Below are positions 6,737 through 14,710 of a DNA stretch of 14,737 bases, piece by piece; the first letter of the stretch is position 1; each line of letters opens with the position of its first letter. The stretch is from positions 1 to 14,737 of the forward strand of contig DATAZV010000411.1 of the NCBI GenBank assembly GCA_036271855.1, in the 5' to 3' direction. A model generated the notes under the pieces. That model made no database searches and had not been told where the DNA came from. It saw only the letters and a list, made by a program, of their open reading frames with translations. The translations under genes and the position numbers were made by a program. The DNA is from JAQGMJ01 sp036271855 (GTDB lineage Bacteria; Pseudomonadota; Gammaproteobacteria; Burkholderiales; JAEUOS01).

Positions 6737-6884
6737 TGTATGCAGCGGCCGGTGCCGATCCGAAAGTGACCTGGCCTTGGAATATCCGGTTAACATGCGC
6801 ACTTGCCTGACGGCATTCGCGATGCGTGGTTCGATGTCGTTGAGGGGGCAAATTGAACAAGTACTTGATGCGGAGGGCGCAGTA

Positions 6885-9068
6885 ATGTCGGCGGCATTGG
6901 GCCCGGAGGGGCGGGCGCAGTTATTGGAATCTTTCGCCGAATTGTCAGCTTATCCTTGGGCCTACCTTGATGCTGACGGCATAGTGCGGGAATGCAGTTT
7001 CAGTTTTGCGGCGTGTTTCGGCCTGGCGCGCGCCGATCTGGTCAATCGCAATGTGCATGACGCGGTGGGCCCGGTGCTGTATCCGCCATTCACCGTTCCC
7101 CTGGCGCAGGCTCTGGGCAATGGTCGGGTCGACTTTGAAGGCCAGGTTCGCGACGCCGACGGCGCCATCGCGCGCTGGTTTTTCAGCGTCCTGCCGCAAG
7201 CCGAATACGCCAGCAAGCGTGTGCTCGGCCTGCACCTGGTTGCTGCCCAGCAGGGCGGTGAGGAGGGCCTGGAGCCGGCGGTGGAGGCGATCACCGCGCG
7301 CCTGCAATCCGCGCTCGCCGGCGCGCCCGCCACGTTCGGGTATGGCAGCGAGGATCCGCGCGCCCTGCACGTTCGGGAGTTGATGGCGCTGGCCTGCGAC
7401 TGGTTCTGGGAACAGGACGCCGAAGGCCTGCTGAATCTCCTGGAGGGCAGCCAGGGCGAGGGGGCCTCCGGCCTGACCGGGCGCTTTCGCCAGTCCTTCG
7501 TCGGCCATACCTGGCAGGAGATCGATTCGGACACCCACTCGAAAACCGATTGGGAGGGATACAAGAGCAATCTGGCGCGGCGCCTGCCCTTCAAACATAT
7601 TCTGATCAAGCAGCACCTGCCCGATCGCAGCGAACGCTGGATCGACGTTTCCGGCACCGCACGCTATGGCGAAAACGGCCTGTTCGCCGGCTATCACGGC
7701 ATCGCCCAGGACGTCACCGCACGGGTCCAGGCCGAGCAGCAGGTGGCGCAGATGGCATTCCTCGACCCGCTCACCCGGCTGCCCAATCGCACCCTGGTGC
7801 TGGACCGTTTGCGCCAGGCGATTTCCCTGTCGCGCCGCTCGAAAAAGTCGATTGCCGTTTTTTTTATCGACCTCGACAACTTCAAGGCGATCAACGACGG
7901 CCTCGGCCATCACGCCGGCGACGAGGTGCTGCGGACCTTCGTCACCCGTGCGCGCAGCACCCTGCGCGAGGCCGACACCATCGGCCGCATGGGCGGCGAC
8001 GAATTTCTCACCATCCTGCCGGACCTGCCCGAGTCGCGGCCGGCGATCCGGGTCGCCGAGGCGATCCTGATCAAGGCGCGCGAAGCGATCCTGATCGACG
8101 GCTCGCCGGTGGTGGTGGCGGCTTCGATCGGCGTGGCGGTGTTCCCGGAAGACGGGGCGACGGCGGAAAAGCTGATCCAGTGCGCCGACATCGCGATGTA
8201 CGAAGCCAAGCGCAACGGCCGCAACCGGGTGTGCTTTTTCCACGACACGATGCAGCAGAAGGCGACCAAGCGCCTGTCGATTACCTCCGACCTGCGCCAG
8301 GCACTGTCGCGCTCGGAGTTTTTCCTCTGCTACCAGCCGATCGTCGATCTCGGCAGCGGCGCGCTGGTCGGCGCCGAAACCCTGGTGCGCTGGCGCCGCA
8401 ACGACACCGTCACAGTCAATCCGGACGATTTCATTCCCTCCGCCGAAGAACTGGGCATCATCGACGGCATCGGCATGTGGATCATCGAGCAGGCCTGCCT
8501 GCAACTGCGCGTCTGGGAAGCGCAGGGGCTCGATCTGCAGCGCCTGTCGGTCAATGTCTCGCCGCGCCAGTTGCGGCAAAAGAATTTCGCCGACGAGGTC
8601 GGGCGGGTGGTCGCCGAGACCGGCGTCAATCCGCACATTCTCGAACTTGAGATCACCGAGGGCGTGCTGATGGACAGTTCGGAGACGACGGTGCTCAACC
8701 TGAACAAGATCCGCCGGCTTGGCGTGCGCCTGTGCATCGACGATTTCGGCACCGGCTTTTCCAATCTTTCGTATGTCATCCGCCATAGTTTCGACACCCT
8801 GAAGCTGGACCGCTATTTCGTCAGCCGGATTCCCGCCGACCGCGCCTCCTTCGCCATCGTGCGCTCGGTTTGTGCCCTGGCCAAGGAACTGGGCATCGAG
8901 GTGATTGCCGAGGGAGTGGAAAAGGCCGAGCAGCGCGAGGCGCTGGCGGCGCTCGATTGCCGGGTCGGCCAAGGTTTTTTCTGGAATCCGCCGCTCACCG
9001 TGGATGAATTCAGTGCCTCTTATCCGGGCACCCCTGCGGCGTTCGGTGTTGATGCGCCGGCACCGTGA
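6885..9068 (+). CDS. PAS-PAS-GGDEF-EAL cyclic-di-GMP synthase/phosphodiesterase
   Basis: A 727-residue signalling protein with no membrane segment. A divergent PAS-like domain (about 20-115) is followed by a second PAS/PAC unit (about 162-280, ending AQDVTARVQAEQQ). The GGDEF domain (about 290-452) has an intact GGDEF at 370-374 and a READ I-site (361-364) exactly five residues before it, implying product inhibition. The EAL domain follows; its signature is ETLVRW (498-503) rather than EALVRW. NVSPRQL, ELEITEG, DDFGTGFS, KLDR, IAEGVE and GQGF are all present, so the metal-binding acidic residues and the catalytic Glu and Lys look complete. Both activities are plausible; which dominates cannot be told. 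I chose ATG 6885 because GGAGG (6872-6876) sits 8 nt before it; ATGs at 6822 and 6834 are in frame but lack ribosome sites. Confidence 0.93.
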   Translation: MSAALGPEGRAQLLESFAELSAYPWAYLDADGIVRECSFSFAACFGLARADLVNRNVHDAVGPVLYPPFTVPLAQALGNGRVDFEGQVRDADGAIARWFFSVLPQAEYASKRVLGLHLVAAQQGGEEGLEPAVEAITARLQSALAGAPATFGYGSEDPRALHVRELMALACDWFWEQDAEGLLNLLEGSQGEGASGLTGRFRQSFVGHTWQEIDSDTHSKTDWEGYKSNLARRLPFKHILIKQHLPDRSERWIDVSGTARYGENGLFAGYHGIAQDVTARVQAEQQVAQMAFLDPLTRLPNRTLVLDRLRQAISLSRRSKKSIAVFFIDLDNFKAINDGLGHHAGDEVLRTFVTRARSTLREADTIGRMGGDEFLTILPDLPESRPAIRVAEAILIKAREAILIDGSPVVVAASIGVAVFPEDGATAEKLIQCADIAMYEAKRNGRNRVCFFHDTMQQKATKRLSITSDLRQALSRSEFFLCYQPIVDLGSGALVGAETLVRWRRNDTVTVNPDDFIPSAEELGIIDGIGMWIIEQACLQLRVWEAQGLDLQRLSVNVSPRQLRQKNFADEVGRVVAETGVNPHILELEITEGVLMDSSETTVLNLNKIRRLGVRLCIDDFGTGFSNLSYVIRHSFDTLKLDRYFVSRIPADRASFAIVRSVCALAKELGIEVIAEGVEKAEQREALAALDCRVGQGFFWNPPLTVDEFSASYPGTPAAFGVDAPAP

Positions 9069-9122
9069 ATCACGCGGGGTGCGTCGATTCGGACACCGTT
9101 TGGTGTAAATTGATGCGACCAT

Positions 9123-9139
9123 GGCAGGAAGCTCCTGCC
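9123..9139. repeat. Perfect 7-bp hairpin downstream of the GGDEF-EAL gene
   Basis: GGCAGGA (9123-9129) and TCCTGCC (9133-9139) pair perfectly around AGC. A smaller ACACC/GGTGT hairpin lies at 9093-9106. The T-run after the larger stem is poor (GATTTG), so termination would be weak. The hairpin may instead lie in the leader of the next gene. Confidence 0.4.
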
Positions 9140-9178
9140 GATTTGCAGCCAATAGCCCGAATCGATCCAGCGAAACGA

Positions 9179-10153
9179 ATGCGATCCGCCAAACTTTTTA
9201 TTTTCTGCGCGCTTCTTTCCTTGCTTTCCTTGATCGGGCCGGCGATGCCGGCGCAGGCGCAGGCGCAGGGTTATCCGCAACGGCCGATCCGGTTTATCGT
9301 GGGGCCCAGCCCCGACATCCTGGCGCGCATGCTCGGTGAAAAGATGAGCGCCGACTGGAACCAGCCGGTGGTGATCGACCTGCGGCCGGCGGCGAGCGGC
9401 CTGGTCGCCGCCGATAGCGTCGCCAAGGCGCCGGCGGACGGCTATACGATCCTGCTGGGCACGGCGACGGACCCGATCAACGAAACCCTGTTCGCTTCGG
9501 TGAAGCCGTATCAACTGGCCCGCGATCTGGCACCGGTAAGCTACCTGGCCTCGGTGCCTTTTTTCCTGGTCATCAACGCTTCGGTCAAGGCCAACTCCCT
9601 GGCTGAACTGGTGCAACTGGCGAAGGCGAATCCGGGGACGCTGAACTATGCGACGCCGGGAAGCGGCACGCCGCCGCATCTGGCCGCCGAATTGCTCAAC
9701 CGCGCGGCCGGTATCCAGCTGGTGCATGTCCCCTACAAGACCGTTCCCGATGCGATGAAGGATTTGCTGGCGGGAGAAGTCCAGGTTTCATTCGCGGTGG
9801 CGCCGGCCGCGCTGCCGCATGTGCAGACCGGAAAGCTGAAAGCGCTTGCCGTCAGCAGCCCCACCCGCTTTGCGGGCGCGCCACAGGTCCCGACGGTGGC
9901 CGAGACCTACCCCGGCTTCAAGGTGGTGGGCTGGTACGGTTTGCTGACCACCGCCGGAACGCCGAAGCCGGTGATCGACAAACTCAGCCTCGAGGTGAAC
10001 CGGATTCTCAAAATGCCCGACGTCCAGGAAAAAATGCGCGGCCTGGGCATGGAACCGGCCGGCACGACACCGGAAGAACACGCGGCGATCATCCGTGGGG
10101 AGATCGCGACCTGGTCCAAGGTGATCAAGGAATTCAACATCCACGCCAACTGA
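9179..10153 (+). CDS. Orphan Bug/TctC-family periplasmic receptor
   Basis: A 324-residue secreted receptor of the Bug family, which binds carboxylates and related small solutes in the periplasm. The ATG at 9179 begins a clean signal peptide (MRSAKLFIFCALLSLLSL, cleavage near AQA before QGYPQRPIRF). Family motifs follow: ADGYTILLG, VNRILKMPDVQEKM and the ligand-loop region NYATPGSGTPPHLAAELL. The first ligand loop is odd: IVGPSPDILAR lacks about three residues, including the Gly-Gly found in the window's other receptor (PAGGALD). An in-frame GTG at 9065 overlaps the previous stop, but would add 38 residues before the signal peptide and is unlikely. The ribosome site at 9179 is weak. No tctA/tctB lies beside it; it could feed the transporter at 11681-13617. 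Confidence 0.9.
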   Translation: MRSAKLFIFCALLSLLSLIGPAMPAQAQAQGYPQRPIRFIVGPSPDILARMLGEKMSADWNQPVVIDLRPAASGLVAADSVAKAPADGYTILLGTATDPINETLFASVKPYQLARDLAPVSYLASVPFFLVINASVKANSLAELVQLAKANPGTLNYATPGSGTPPHLAAELLNRAAGIQLVHVPYKTVPDAMKDLLAGEVQVSFAVAPAALPHVQTGKLKALAVSSPTRFAGAPQVPTVAETYPGFKVVGWYGLLTTAGTPKPVIDKLSLEVNRILKMPDVQEKMRGLGMEPAGTTPEEHAAIIRGEIATWSKVIKEFNIHAN

Positions 10154-10172
10154 GTCCGGCGCGGCGGTTACG

Positions 10173-11339
10173 CTACTTGAATAGCCGCTCGCTGGCCAGG
10201 CGCGCGCCTTCGCTCAGGGAGCGCATCTTGGCCCAGACCACATCGCTGGCCACCCGGCCCATCCCGGCCGAACTGTCGAAGCCACAATCGGTACCGCCCA
10301 TCACGCGTGTCGGGTCGCCGATCTCCCGGGCGGCGCGCTCCAGCCGGTCCGCTACCGTTTCCGGGTGTTCGACAAAGTTGCTGACGACGTCGATCACACC
10401 CGCCACCAGCACCTGGTCGTCCGCCAGCGGCATTTCGCGCAGCACCTTGATCTCATGCGCATGTCGCGAATTGGCGAAGGGCAACACGAAGCCGCCGACG
10501 TTTGTGTGGCGGATTGCCGGCCAGATCTTGCGCAGCGGGATGTCGCAGGTGTGCGGTCCTTCGTAATTGCCCCAGCACACGTGCATGCGCACGCGGTCGC
10601 GCGGAATATTGCGTATCGCCTTGTTGATGGTGCCGACCACGCTCTCGATAAAGCCGATGTACTTGCTGTCCGGCTCGTCGTGAAAGGAGACGTGCCCTTC
10701 CAGCGCCAGGTCGGGGCAGTCGATCTGCAGGACGAAGCCGTTGGCGACGATCGCCTCATACTCCAGGCGCAGGGCTTCGCCAAGCGCGTCGAGATAGGCG
10801 GCCTCGGTGTCATAGAACTCGTTCTTGCACGCAGCGGCGATGATGCCGGGGGAGGGAGCGGTGAGAAACGCCTCGGTGAAGCGGTCCTTGCGCGCCGCCA
10901 GCGCGGCCTTGAATTCAATTGCCTCGGCCGCCGCCAGGGCGGGATCGAGGTAGCGGATCGCACTGGTCACCCGCGGCGGCGCGAAGTTGCTCACCGCCAC
11001 CTTGGCGCCGACCTGCGCTTCAAGGGCGGCCTTGAATTCGGGGTACTGCTCGATGTCCGCGCGCGAAAAGCGCTTCCAGCTGCCGCCGAAGCCGGACATG
11101 CGGCGCTGCACGTAGAGGAAAAATCCCTCGCGCTGCTGTTCGCCGTTGTTGCCGATGTCGATGCCGGCGGCGAGCTGCTTGTCCACCACCGCGCTCATCG
11201 CGGCGAGACCCGCCGCATCCAGCGCGCCATCCTCCACTGCCTCACCGTTGGCGCGGCGGGCGTAGAGCTTCACCAACTCGGCGGGGCGCGGCAGGCTGCC
11301 GGTATGGGTGGTGAGTATTCTCTCGGTGCTGTGTTTCAT
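10173..11339 (-). CDS. MetE C-terminal-like cobalamin-independent methionine synthase family protein
   Basis: A 388-residue cytoplasmic protein resembling the catalytic C-terminal half of MetE; full MetE is about 750 residues, so this is the short family form. THTGSLPRP (11-19) is the usual opening. The zinc ligands are visible as His253 and Cys255 (MHVCWGN) and Cys352 (GGTDCGF), so thiol activation should be possible. Family members move methyl groups to thiols such as homocysteine; related proteins act on other substrates, including epoxyalkane adducts of coenzyme M. Without the MetE N-terminal domain, methyltetrahydrofolate-dependent methionine synthesis is uncertain. AGAAGGAAG precedes the ATG, and a good promoter lies about 50 bp upstream. 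It is convergent with the orphan receptor and divergent from tctBAC. Confidence 0.85.
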   Translation of the reverse strand: MKHSTERILTTHTGSLPRPAELVKLYARRANGEAVEDGALDAAGLAAMSAVVDKQLAAGIDIGNNGEQQREGFFLYVQRRMSGFGGSWKRFSRADIEQYPEFKAALEAQVGAKVAVSNFAPPRVTSAIRYLDPALAAAEAIEFKAALAARKDRFTEAFLTAPSPGIIAAACKNEFYDTEAAYLDALGEALRLEYEAIVANGFVLQIDCPDLALEGHVSFHDEPDSKYIGFIESVVGTINKAIRNIPRDRVRMHVCWGNYEGPHTCDIPLRKIWPAIRHTNVGGFVLPFANSRHAHEIKVLREMPLADDQVLVAGVIDVVSNFVEHPETVADRLERAAREIGDPTRVMGGTDCGFDSSAGMGRVASDVVWAKMRSLSEGARLASERLFK

Positions 11340-11680
11340 CCTGCTTCCTTCTGGTGGGGAGCGCCGTGGGCGGCTTGCCGTGGTGTTATAGGAATATTCA
11401 GCCAGCGTGGCAATGCCCTGGGGCTAATCGGCAGCATATCACCGGGTCCGGACCTTGCTGTGCAGCGATGGCCTTGCCAATGCCTAATCCGGTTCATGCG
11501 GCCGCAAGATCGCCAGCCCCGGTGTACCCGCTTGAACTTTGTTTATGATGCTGGGCGCGGAGAGCGCCTGCGCCGGAAACGCTGGCGCAGTAAACAGCGC
11601 GCCTGCACCGGGAATGCCGGCGCGATGACACGGCGCACAACAATTCCAACCGGAGACATTCATGGCAGGCCAAAGAACCC
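11340..11680. other. Divergent intergenic region between the MetE-like gene and tctB
   Basis: These 341 bp hold the minus-strand promoter at 11385-11413 and, in the half nearer tctB, a TATGAT -10-like hexamer (11544-11549) with no good -35. A perfect 7-bp inverted repeat, CTGCGCC (11568-11574) and GGCGCAG (11584-11590), follows and could be a leader hairpin. No further gene is evident except the tiny frame at 11662-11688. Confidence 0.5.
11385..11413 (-). promoter_or_regulatory. Sigma70-type promoter of the MetE-like gene
   Basis: On the minus strand TTGCCA (11413-11408) is separated by exactly 17 bp from TATAAC (11390-11385), each matching consensus at 5 of 6 positions. The start would lie near 11378, giving a leader of about 38 nt to the ATG at 11339. 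This is the best promoter match in the window. Confidence 0.65.
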
Positions 11681-11688
11681 ATGATTGA
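11662..11688 (+). CDS. Possible 8-residue upstream ORF overlapping the tctB start
   Basis: ATG 11662 has GGAG at 11652-11655 (6-nt spacing), a better ribosome site than tctB itself has. The frame reads MAGQRTHD and stops at TGA 11686-11688, just past the tctB ATG at 11681. Ribosomes ending here could restart on tctB. It may be chance, or a mark of an altered tctB start. Confidence 0.3.
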   Translation: MAGQRTHD

Positions 11689-12121
11689 ACGCGGGCTCAA
11701 CATCGTGTGGTGCCTGTTGGGGCTGGGCACCATGGTCAATGCATGGAATCTCGGCTTGCTGGGGCCGACCGGGCCGGACAGCGGGCTGTTCCCGATGATC
11801 TGCGGGGTGATCATCGCTGTTTGCGGGCTGGTGTTGCTGTTGCGTCGCAGCGCCTATGTCGCTGACCCGGTCTGGCCGCGCGGCGCGCAAATGTGGCGCA
11901 TCATCGGCGTCGTCGCCGGGCTTGTCTCGATGGCGATCAGCCTGCCCTATGTCGGCTTCGCGGTGTCCAGCGCCATCACCACGTTTGTCCTGCTGCAGGC
12001 GGTCGAGCGTTCGCGCCTGCTGGAATCGGTCATCCTGACCGTGCTATCGGTGGCCTTTGTGATGTATGTGTTCGGCAATCTGCTGGGCCTGTCGCTGCCG
12101 CGCGGCCCGTGGGGCTGGTGA
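11681..12121 (+). CDS. tctB: Tripartite tricarboxylate transporter small membrane subunit (TctB)
   Basis: A 146-residue inner-membrane protein with four predicted helices, the size and layout of TctB, the poorly conserved small subunit of the TTT family. LLGPTGPDSGLFPMICG in the first periplasmic stretch is typical: family members carry a G-P-x-x-FP pattern here. It is first in a tctB-tctA-tctC operon and ends in a TGATG overlap with tctA (12119-12123). The start at 11681 lacks a clear ribosome site; translation may rely on the small frame just upstream. Confidence 0.87.
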   Translation: MIERGLNIVWCLLGLGTMVNAWNLGLLGPTGPDSGLFPMICGVIIAVCGLVLLLRRSAYVADPVWPRGAQMWRIIGVVAGLVSMAISLPYVGFAVSSAITTFVLLQAVERSRLLESVILTVLSVAFVMYVFGNLLGLSLPRGPWGW

Positions 12122-13617
12122 TGGACGCACTGCACAACCTGATGATGGGTTTCTCGGTGATCTTCACGCCGCAGAACCTGTGGTTTTGTTTCATCGGCAG
12201 CGTGGTCGGCACGCTGGTCGGTGTGCTGCCCGGCATCGGGCCGCTGGCCGCGCTGGCCTTGCTGCTGCCGGTGACTTTCAAGCTCGCGCCGGTGGCGGGG
12301 CTGGGCATGCTGACGGCGATTTTCTACGGCGCGATGTACGGCGGTTCGACCACCTCGATCCTGGTCAACATCCCGGGCGAAGCGGCTTCGGTGGTCACCG
12401 CGATCGACGGCCATGAGATGGCCAAACAGGGCAGGGCGGGGGCGGCGCTGGGCATGGCCGCAATAGCGTCCTTCGTCGCCGGCACCCTGGCGCTGCTGGC
12501 GGTGACTTTTTGCTCGCCCGTGCTGACGGCTTTCGCGCTGCGCTTCGGGCCGCCGGAGAACTTCGGCCTGATGCTGTTCGGCCTGGTCTGCACCCTCTAC
12601 ATGATCAACGGCTCCAAGCTCAAGGGCGTGCTGATGCTGGCGGTCGGCTTCCTCGCCGCTACCGTCGGCATGGACGTGGTCAATGGGCGCGATCGTTTTA
12701 CGCTAGGCAACATCAACCTGGCGGGCGGGATCGAAATCCTCTCGGTGGTGATCGGCCTGTACGGCGTGGCTGAAATCCTGGTGAACTGCGAAACCATCAC
12801 CAAGAACCACCTGCTGGCCGAGCGCATCCGCGGGCTGTGGCCGACGCTGGCGGACTGGCGGGCGTCCTGGCTGCCGATGATCCGCGGCAGCTTTGTCGGC
12901 TTCTTTTTCGGCATGGTGCCGGGCGGCGGGCCGGTGACCGCGTCTTTCATGTCATACGCGCTGGAACGCCGCATGGCAAAGGACCCGAGCCGTTTCGGCA
13001 AGGGTGCGATCGAGGGCGTGGCCGGTCCCGAGGCGGCGAACAACGCGGCCGTTTCCGGCAGCATGATCCCGCTGATGTCCCTCGGCATCCCCGGCAACGC
13101 GGTGACGGCACTGCTGCTGGGAGCGCTGGTGATCCAGGGCATCCAGCCCGGGCCGATGTTCATCACCCAGCGCCCCGACCTGTTCTGGGGCGTGATGGCC
13201 AGCATGTACGTCGGCAACGTCTTCCTGCTGCTGCTCAACTTGCCGCTGGCCGGGCTATGGGCGCAGTGCCTGCGCATTCCCTACCGGGTGCTGTTCCCGA
13301 TGATTCTGCTGCTGTCCATCGTCGGCACCTATTCGGCCAACAAAAACGTGTTCGACCTCTGGGTGATGCTGGGTTTCGGCGTGGTCGGCTACGTGCTGCG
13401 CAAGCTGCAGTACGACTTTTCGCCGTTCCTGATCGCCTTCGTGCTGGCGCCGATCCTGGAGCAGTCGCTGCGCCAGTCCCTGGTGATGTCGCCGGACGGC
13501 ATCCTGATTTTCGCGCAGCGCCCGCTGGCGACCGGCTTTGTCATTGCCAGCGTAGTGCTCGCAATACTTGTTTTTCGTCAGCGCAAATCATTGCAACCAC
13601 AAGGAGACATCTCGTGA
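12121..13617 (+). CDS. tctA: Tripartite tricarboxylate transporter large membrane subunit (TctA)
   Basis: A 498-residue permease with about 12 helices, full family length. Hallmark motifs are LPGIGPL (36-42), the YGGSTTSILVNIPGE segment (73-87), its second-half counterpart GMVPGGGPVTASFMSYALE, and GPEAANNAA followed by IPLMSLGIPG. The two PG-containing halves reflect the inverted repeat of the family. It would import a carboxylate with Na+ or H+ when docked by a loaded TctC receptor. It overlaps both neighbours, by 1 bp with tctB and 4 bp with tctC, so the three are made together. Citrate is the founding substrate; here the substrate is unknown. Confidence 0.95.
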   Translation: MDALHNLMMGFSVIFTPQNLWFCFIGSVVGTLVGVLPGIGPLAALALLLPVTFKLAPVAGLGMLTAIFYGAMYGGSTTSILVNIPGEAASVVTAIDGHEMAKQGRAGAALGMAAIASFVAGTLALLAVTFCSPVLTAFALRFGPPENFGLMLFGLVCTLYMINGSKLKGVLMLAVGFLAATVGMDVVNGRDRFTLGNINLAGGIEILSVVIGLYGVAEILVNCETITKNHLLAERIRGLWPTLADWRASWLPMIRGSFVGFFFGMVPGGGPVTASFMSYALERRMAKDPSRFGKGAIEGVAGPEAANNAAVSGSMIPLMSLGIPGNAVTALLLGALVIQGIQPGPMFITQRPDLFWGVMASMYVGNVFLLLLNLPLAGLWAQCLRIPYRVLFPMILLLSIVGTYSANKNVFDLWVMLGFGVVGYVLRKLQYDFSPFLIAFVLAPILEQSLRQSLVMSPDGILIFAQRPLATGFVIASVVLAILVFRQRKSLQPQGDIS

Positions 13618-14630
13618 ACCTGAAGAAGATCGTATGCACGCTGGGTTGTGCCGTCGCGGCCCTGGGGCTGGCCTGCTCCGCCGCCGCGCAGGTTTCACCG
13701 CAAGTCGCCAAGCTCAAGCCGAAAGACTTCCCGACCCAGCCGATCGAATACACGGTGGTGTATCCGGCCGGCGGCGCCCTGGACATCACGGCGCGCCTGC
13801 TGGCCAAGTATGCCGAGAAGGCCAGCGGCGACCGTATCCTGGTGAACAACCGCACCGGCGGCGCCGGCATGGTCGGCCACACCTACCTCGCCACCGGCGC
13901 CAAGCCCGACGGCTACACCGTCGGCATCCTGGTCAACCTGGTCTGGGGTGACGCGATGCTGCGGGCGAACGGCCGCTGGGCCTATACCGACCTGGAGCCG
14001 ATCGCCTACATCAACAGCGACCCGCTGACCTGGGTGGCCTCCACCGAAGGCCCGTACAAGGGGATGACGGCCAAGCAGATCATCCAGATCGCCCACGACA
14101 AGCCCGGCACCGTGCGCATCGCGGTGGTCCCCGGCAGCATGTGGGAATACCTGGTCGAGCAGATCGAGGCCTCGACCGGTGCGAAATTCCTGCGCGTACC
14201 GTTCCAGGGCGGCGGGCCGGGCGTCACCGCCTTGCTGGGCGGCTCGGTGGACGTGGCCCAGGGCTTCTACAGCGAGTTTCGCGGCTATGTCGATGCCGGA
14301 AAAATCGCGCCGATCGCGCTTGCCAGCGACCAGCGCACCACCTATCTGAAAAACACCCCGACCTTCAACGAGATTTACGGCTCGAAGGAGTTCGTCTGGA
14401 ACATCATCCGCTTCGCTGTAGTGCCCAAGGGGACGCCGGCGGACCGCAAGGCTTACCTTGCCGCGGGCCTGCAGGCCGCGCTGAAGGATCCGGAGCTACT
14501 GGCGGAGTACCAGAAGCTCGGCATGTATTTCGATCCCGCATTGGTCAAGTCGGCCAATATCGGCGCCGATCTCAATGCCCTGGCCTTGAAGGAACGCGAG
14601 TTTTACGTCAAGACCGGCCGGCTGAAATAA
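13614..14630 (+). CDS. tctC: Bug/TctC periplasmic receptor of the tctBA transporter
   Basis: A 338-residue secreted receptor. The start is GTG at 13614, within a GTGA overlap with the tctA stop and with AAGGAG (13601-13606) 7 nt upstream; no nearby ATG would keep the signal peptide. That peptide is MNLKKIVCTLGCAVAALGLA with cleavage probably after AAA (residue 25). The first ligand loop YPAGGALDITARL has the normal Gly-Gly form, and KPDGYTVGILVNL and the final helix KEREFYVKTGRLK fit the family. Being third in the operon differs from the classical tctCBA order but is common in TTT loci. The ligand is unknown. Confidence 0.93.
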   Translation: MNLKKIVCTLGCAVAALGLACSAAAQVSPQVAKLKPKDFPTQPIEYTVVYPAGGALDITARLLAKYAEKASGDRILVNNRTGGAGMVGHTYLATGAKPDGYTVGILVNLVWGDAMLRANGRWAYTDLEPIAYINSDPLTWVASTEGPYKGMTAKQIIQIAHDKPGTVRIAVVPGSMWEYLVEQIEASTGAKFLRVPFQGGGPGVTALLGGSVDVAQGFYSEFRGYVDAGKIAPIALASDQRTTYLKNTPTFNEIYGSKEFVWNIIRFAVVPKGTPADRKAYLAAGLQAALKDPELLAEYQKLGMYFDPALVKSANIGADLNALALKEREFYVKTGRLK

Positions 14631-14661
14631 AAAAGCGCGCGTCCGGCGCGGACGCACGCTT
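14629..14661 (-). terminator. Intrinsic terminator of the minus-strand tRNA transcript
   Basis: Arms 14633-14644 and 14650-14661 form a 12-bp stem with one mismatch around a GGCGC loop. On the minus strand the stem runs into six Ts (14634-14629, the first two also lying in the stem), so it terminates transcription from the tRNA side. On the + strand only CTTG follows, so it is a poorer terminator for tctBAC, whose stop codon it touches. Confidence 0.75.
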
Positions 14662-14710
14662 GCCTACGACACACGGTGGCATCGTAAATAGTTGATTTTA
14701 ATGAGTTTAC

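Larger units (their letters stand above)
6464..6884. other. Divergent intergenic region rich in inverted repeats
   Basis: This is 421 bp between two divergent genes. It contains two adjacent inverted repeats (6505-6532 and 6546-6573) and a 12-bp palindrome (6725-6736), listed separately. I see no convincing -35/-10 pair on either strand. The + frame of the downstream gene stays open back to 6495, so part of the right end could be coding if that gene starts at 6822 or 6834. Confidence 0.5.

Noticed and set aside
5663..6769. A 368-codon + strand open frame across the livH leader and the unknown gene
   Set aside because: It runs through the livH leader structures and antisense to the 201-residue gene, and has no ribosome site or motif. 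The minus-strand gene has better protein composition and an internal repeat that can only arise from coding use.
6945..9152. A 735-codon open frame on the minus strand opposite the GGDEF-EAL gene
   Set aside because: It mirrors a gene with clear catalytic motifs. Long antisense frames are expected in GC-rich coding DNA, and the translation is rich in Arg, His, Gly and Ala with no recognisable motif.
10365..11684. A 439-codon + strand open frame opposite the MetE-like gene
   Set aside because: It lies antisense to a protein with conserved zinc ligands and crosses that gene's promoter; composition and lack of motifs mark it as a shadow.
12837..13613. An open extension upstream of tctC that would give a 597-residue protein
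   Set aside because: It is a shifted reading of tctA. The GTG at 13614 with its AAGGAG site and signal peptide is the natural start.
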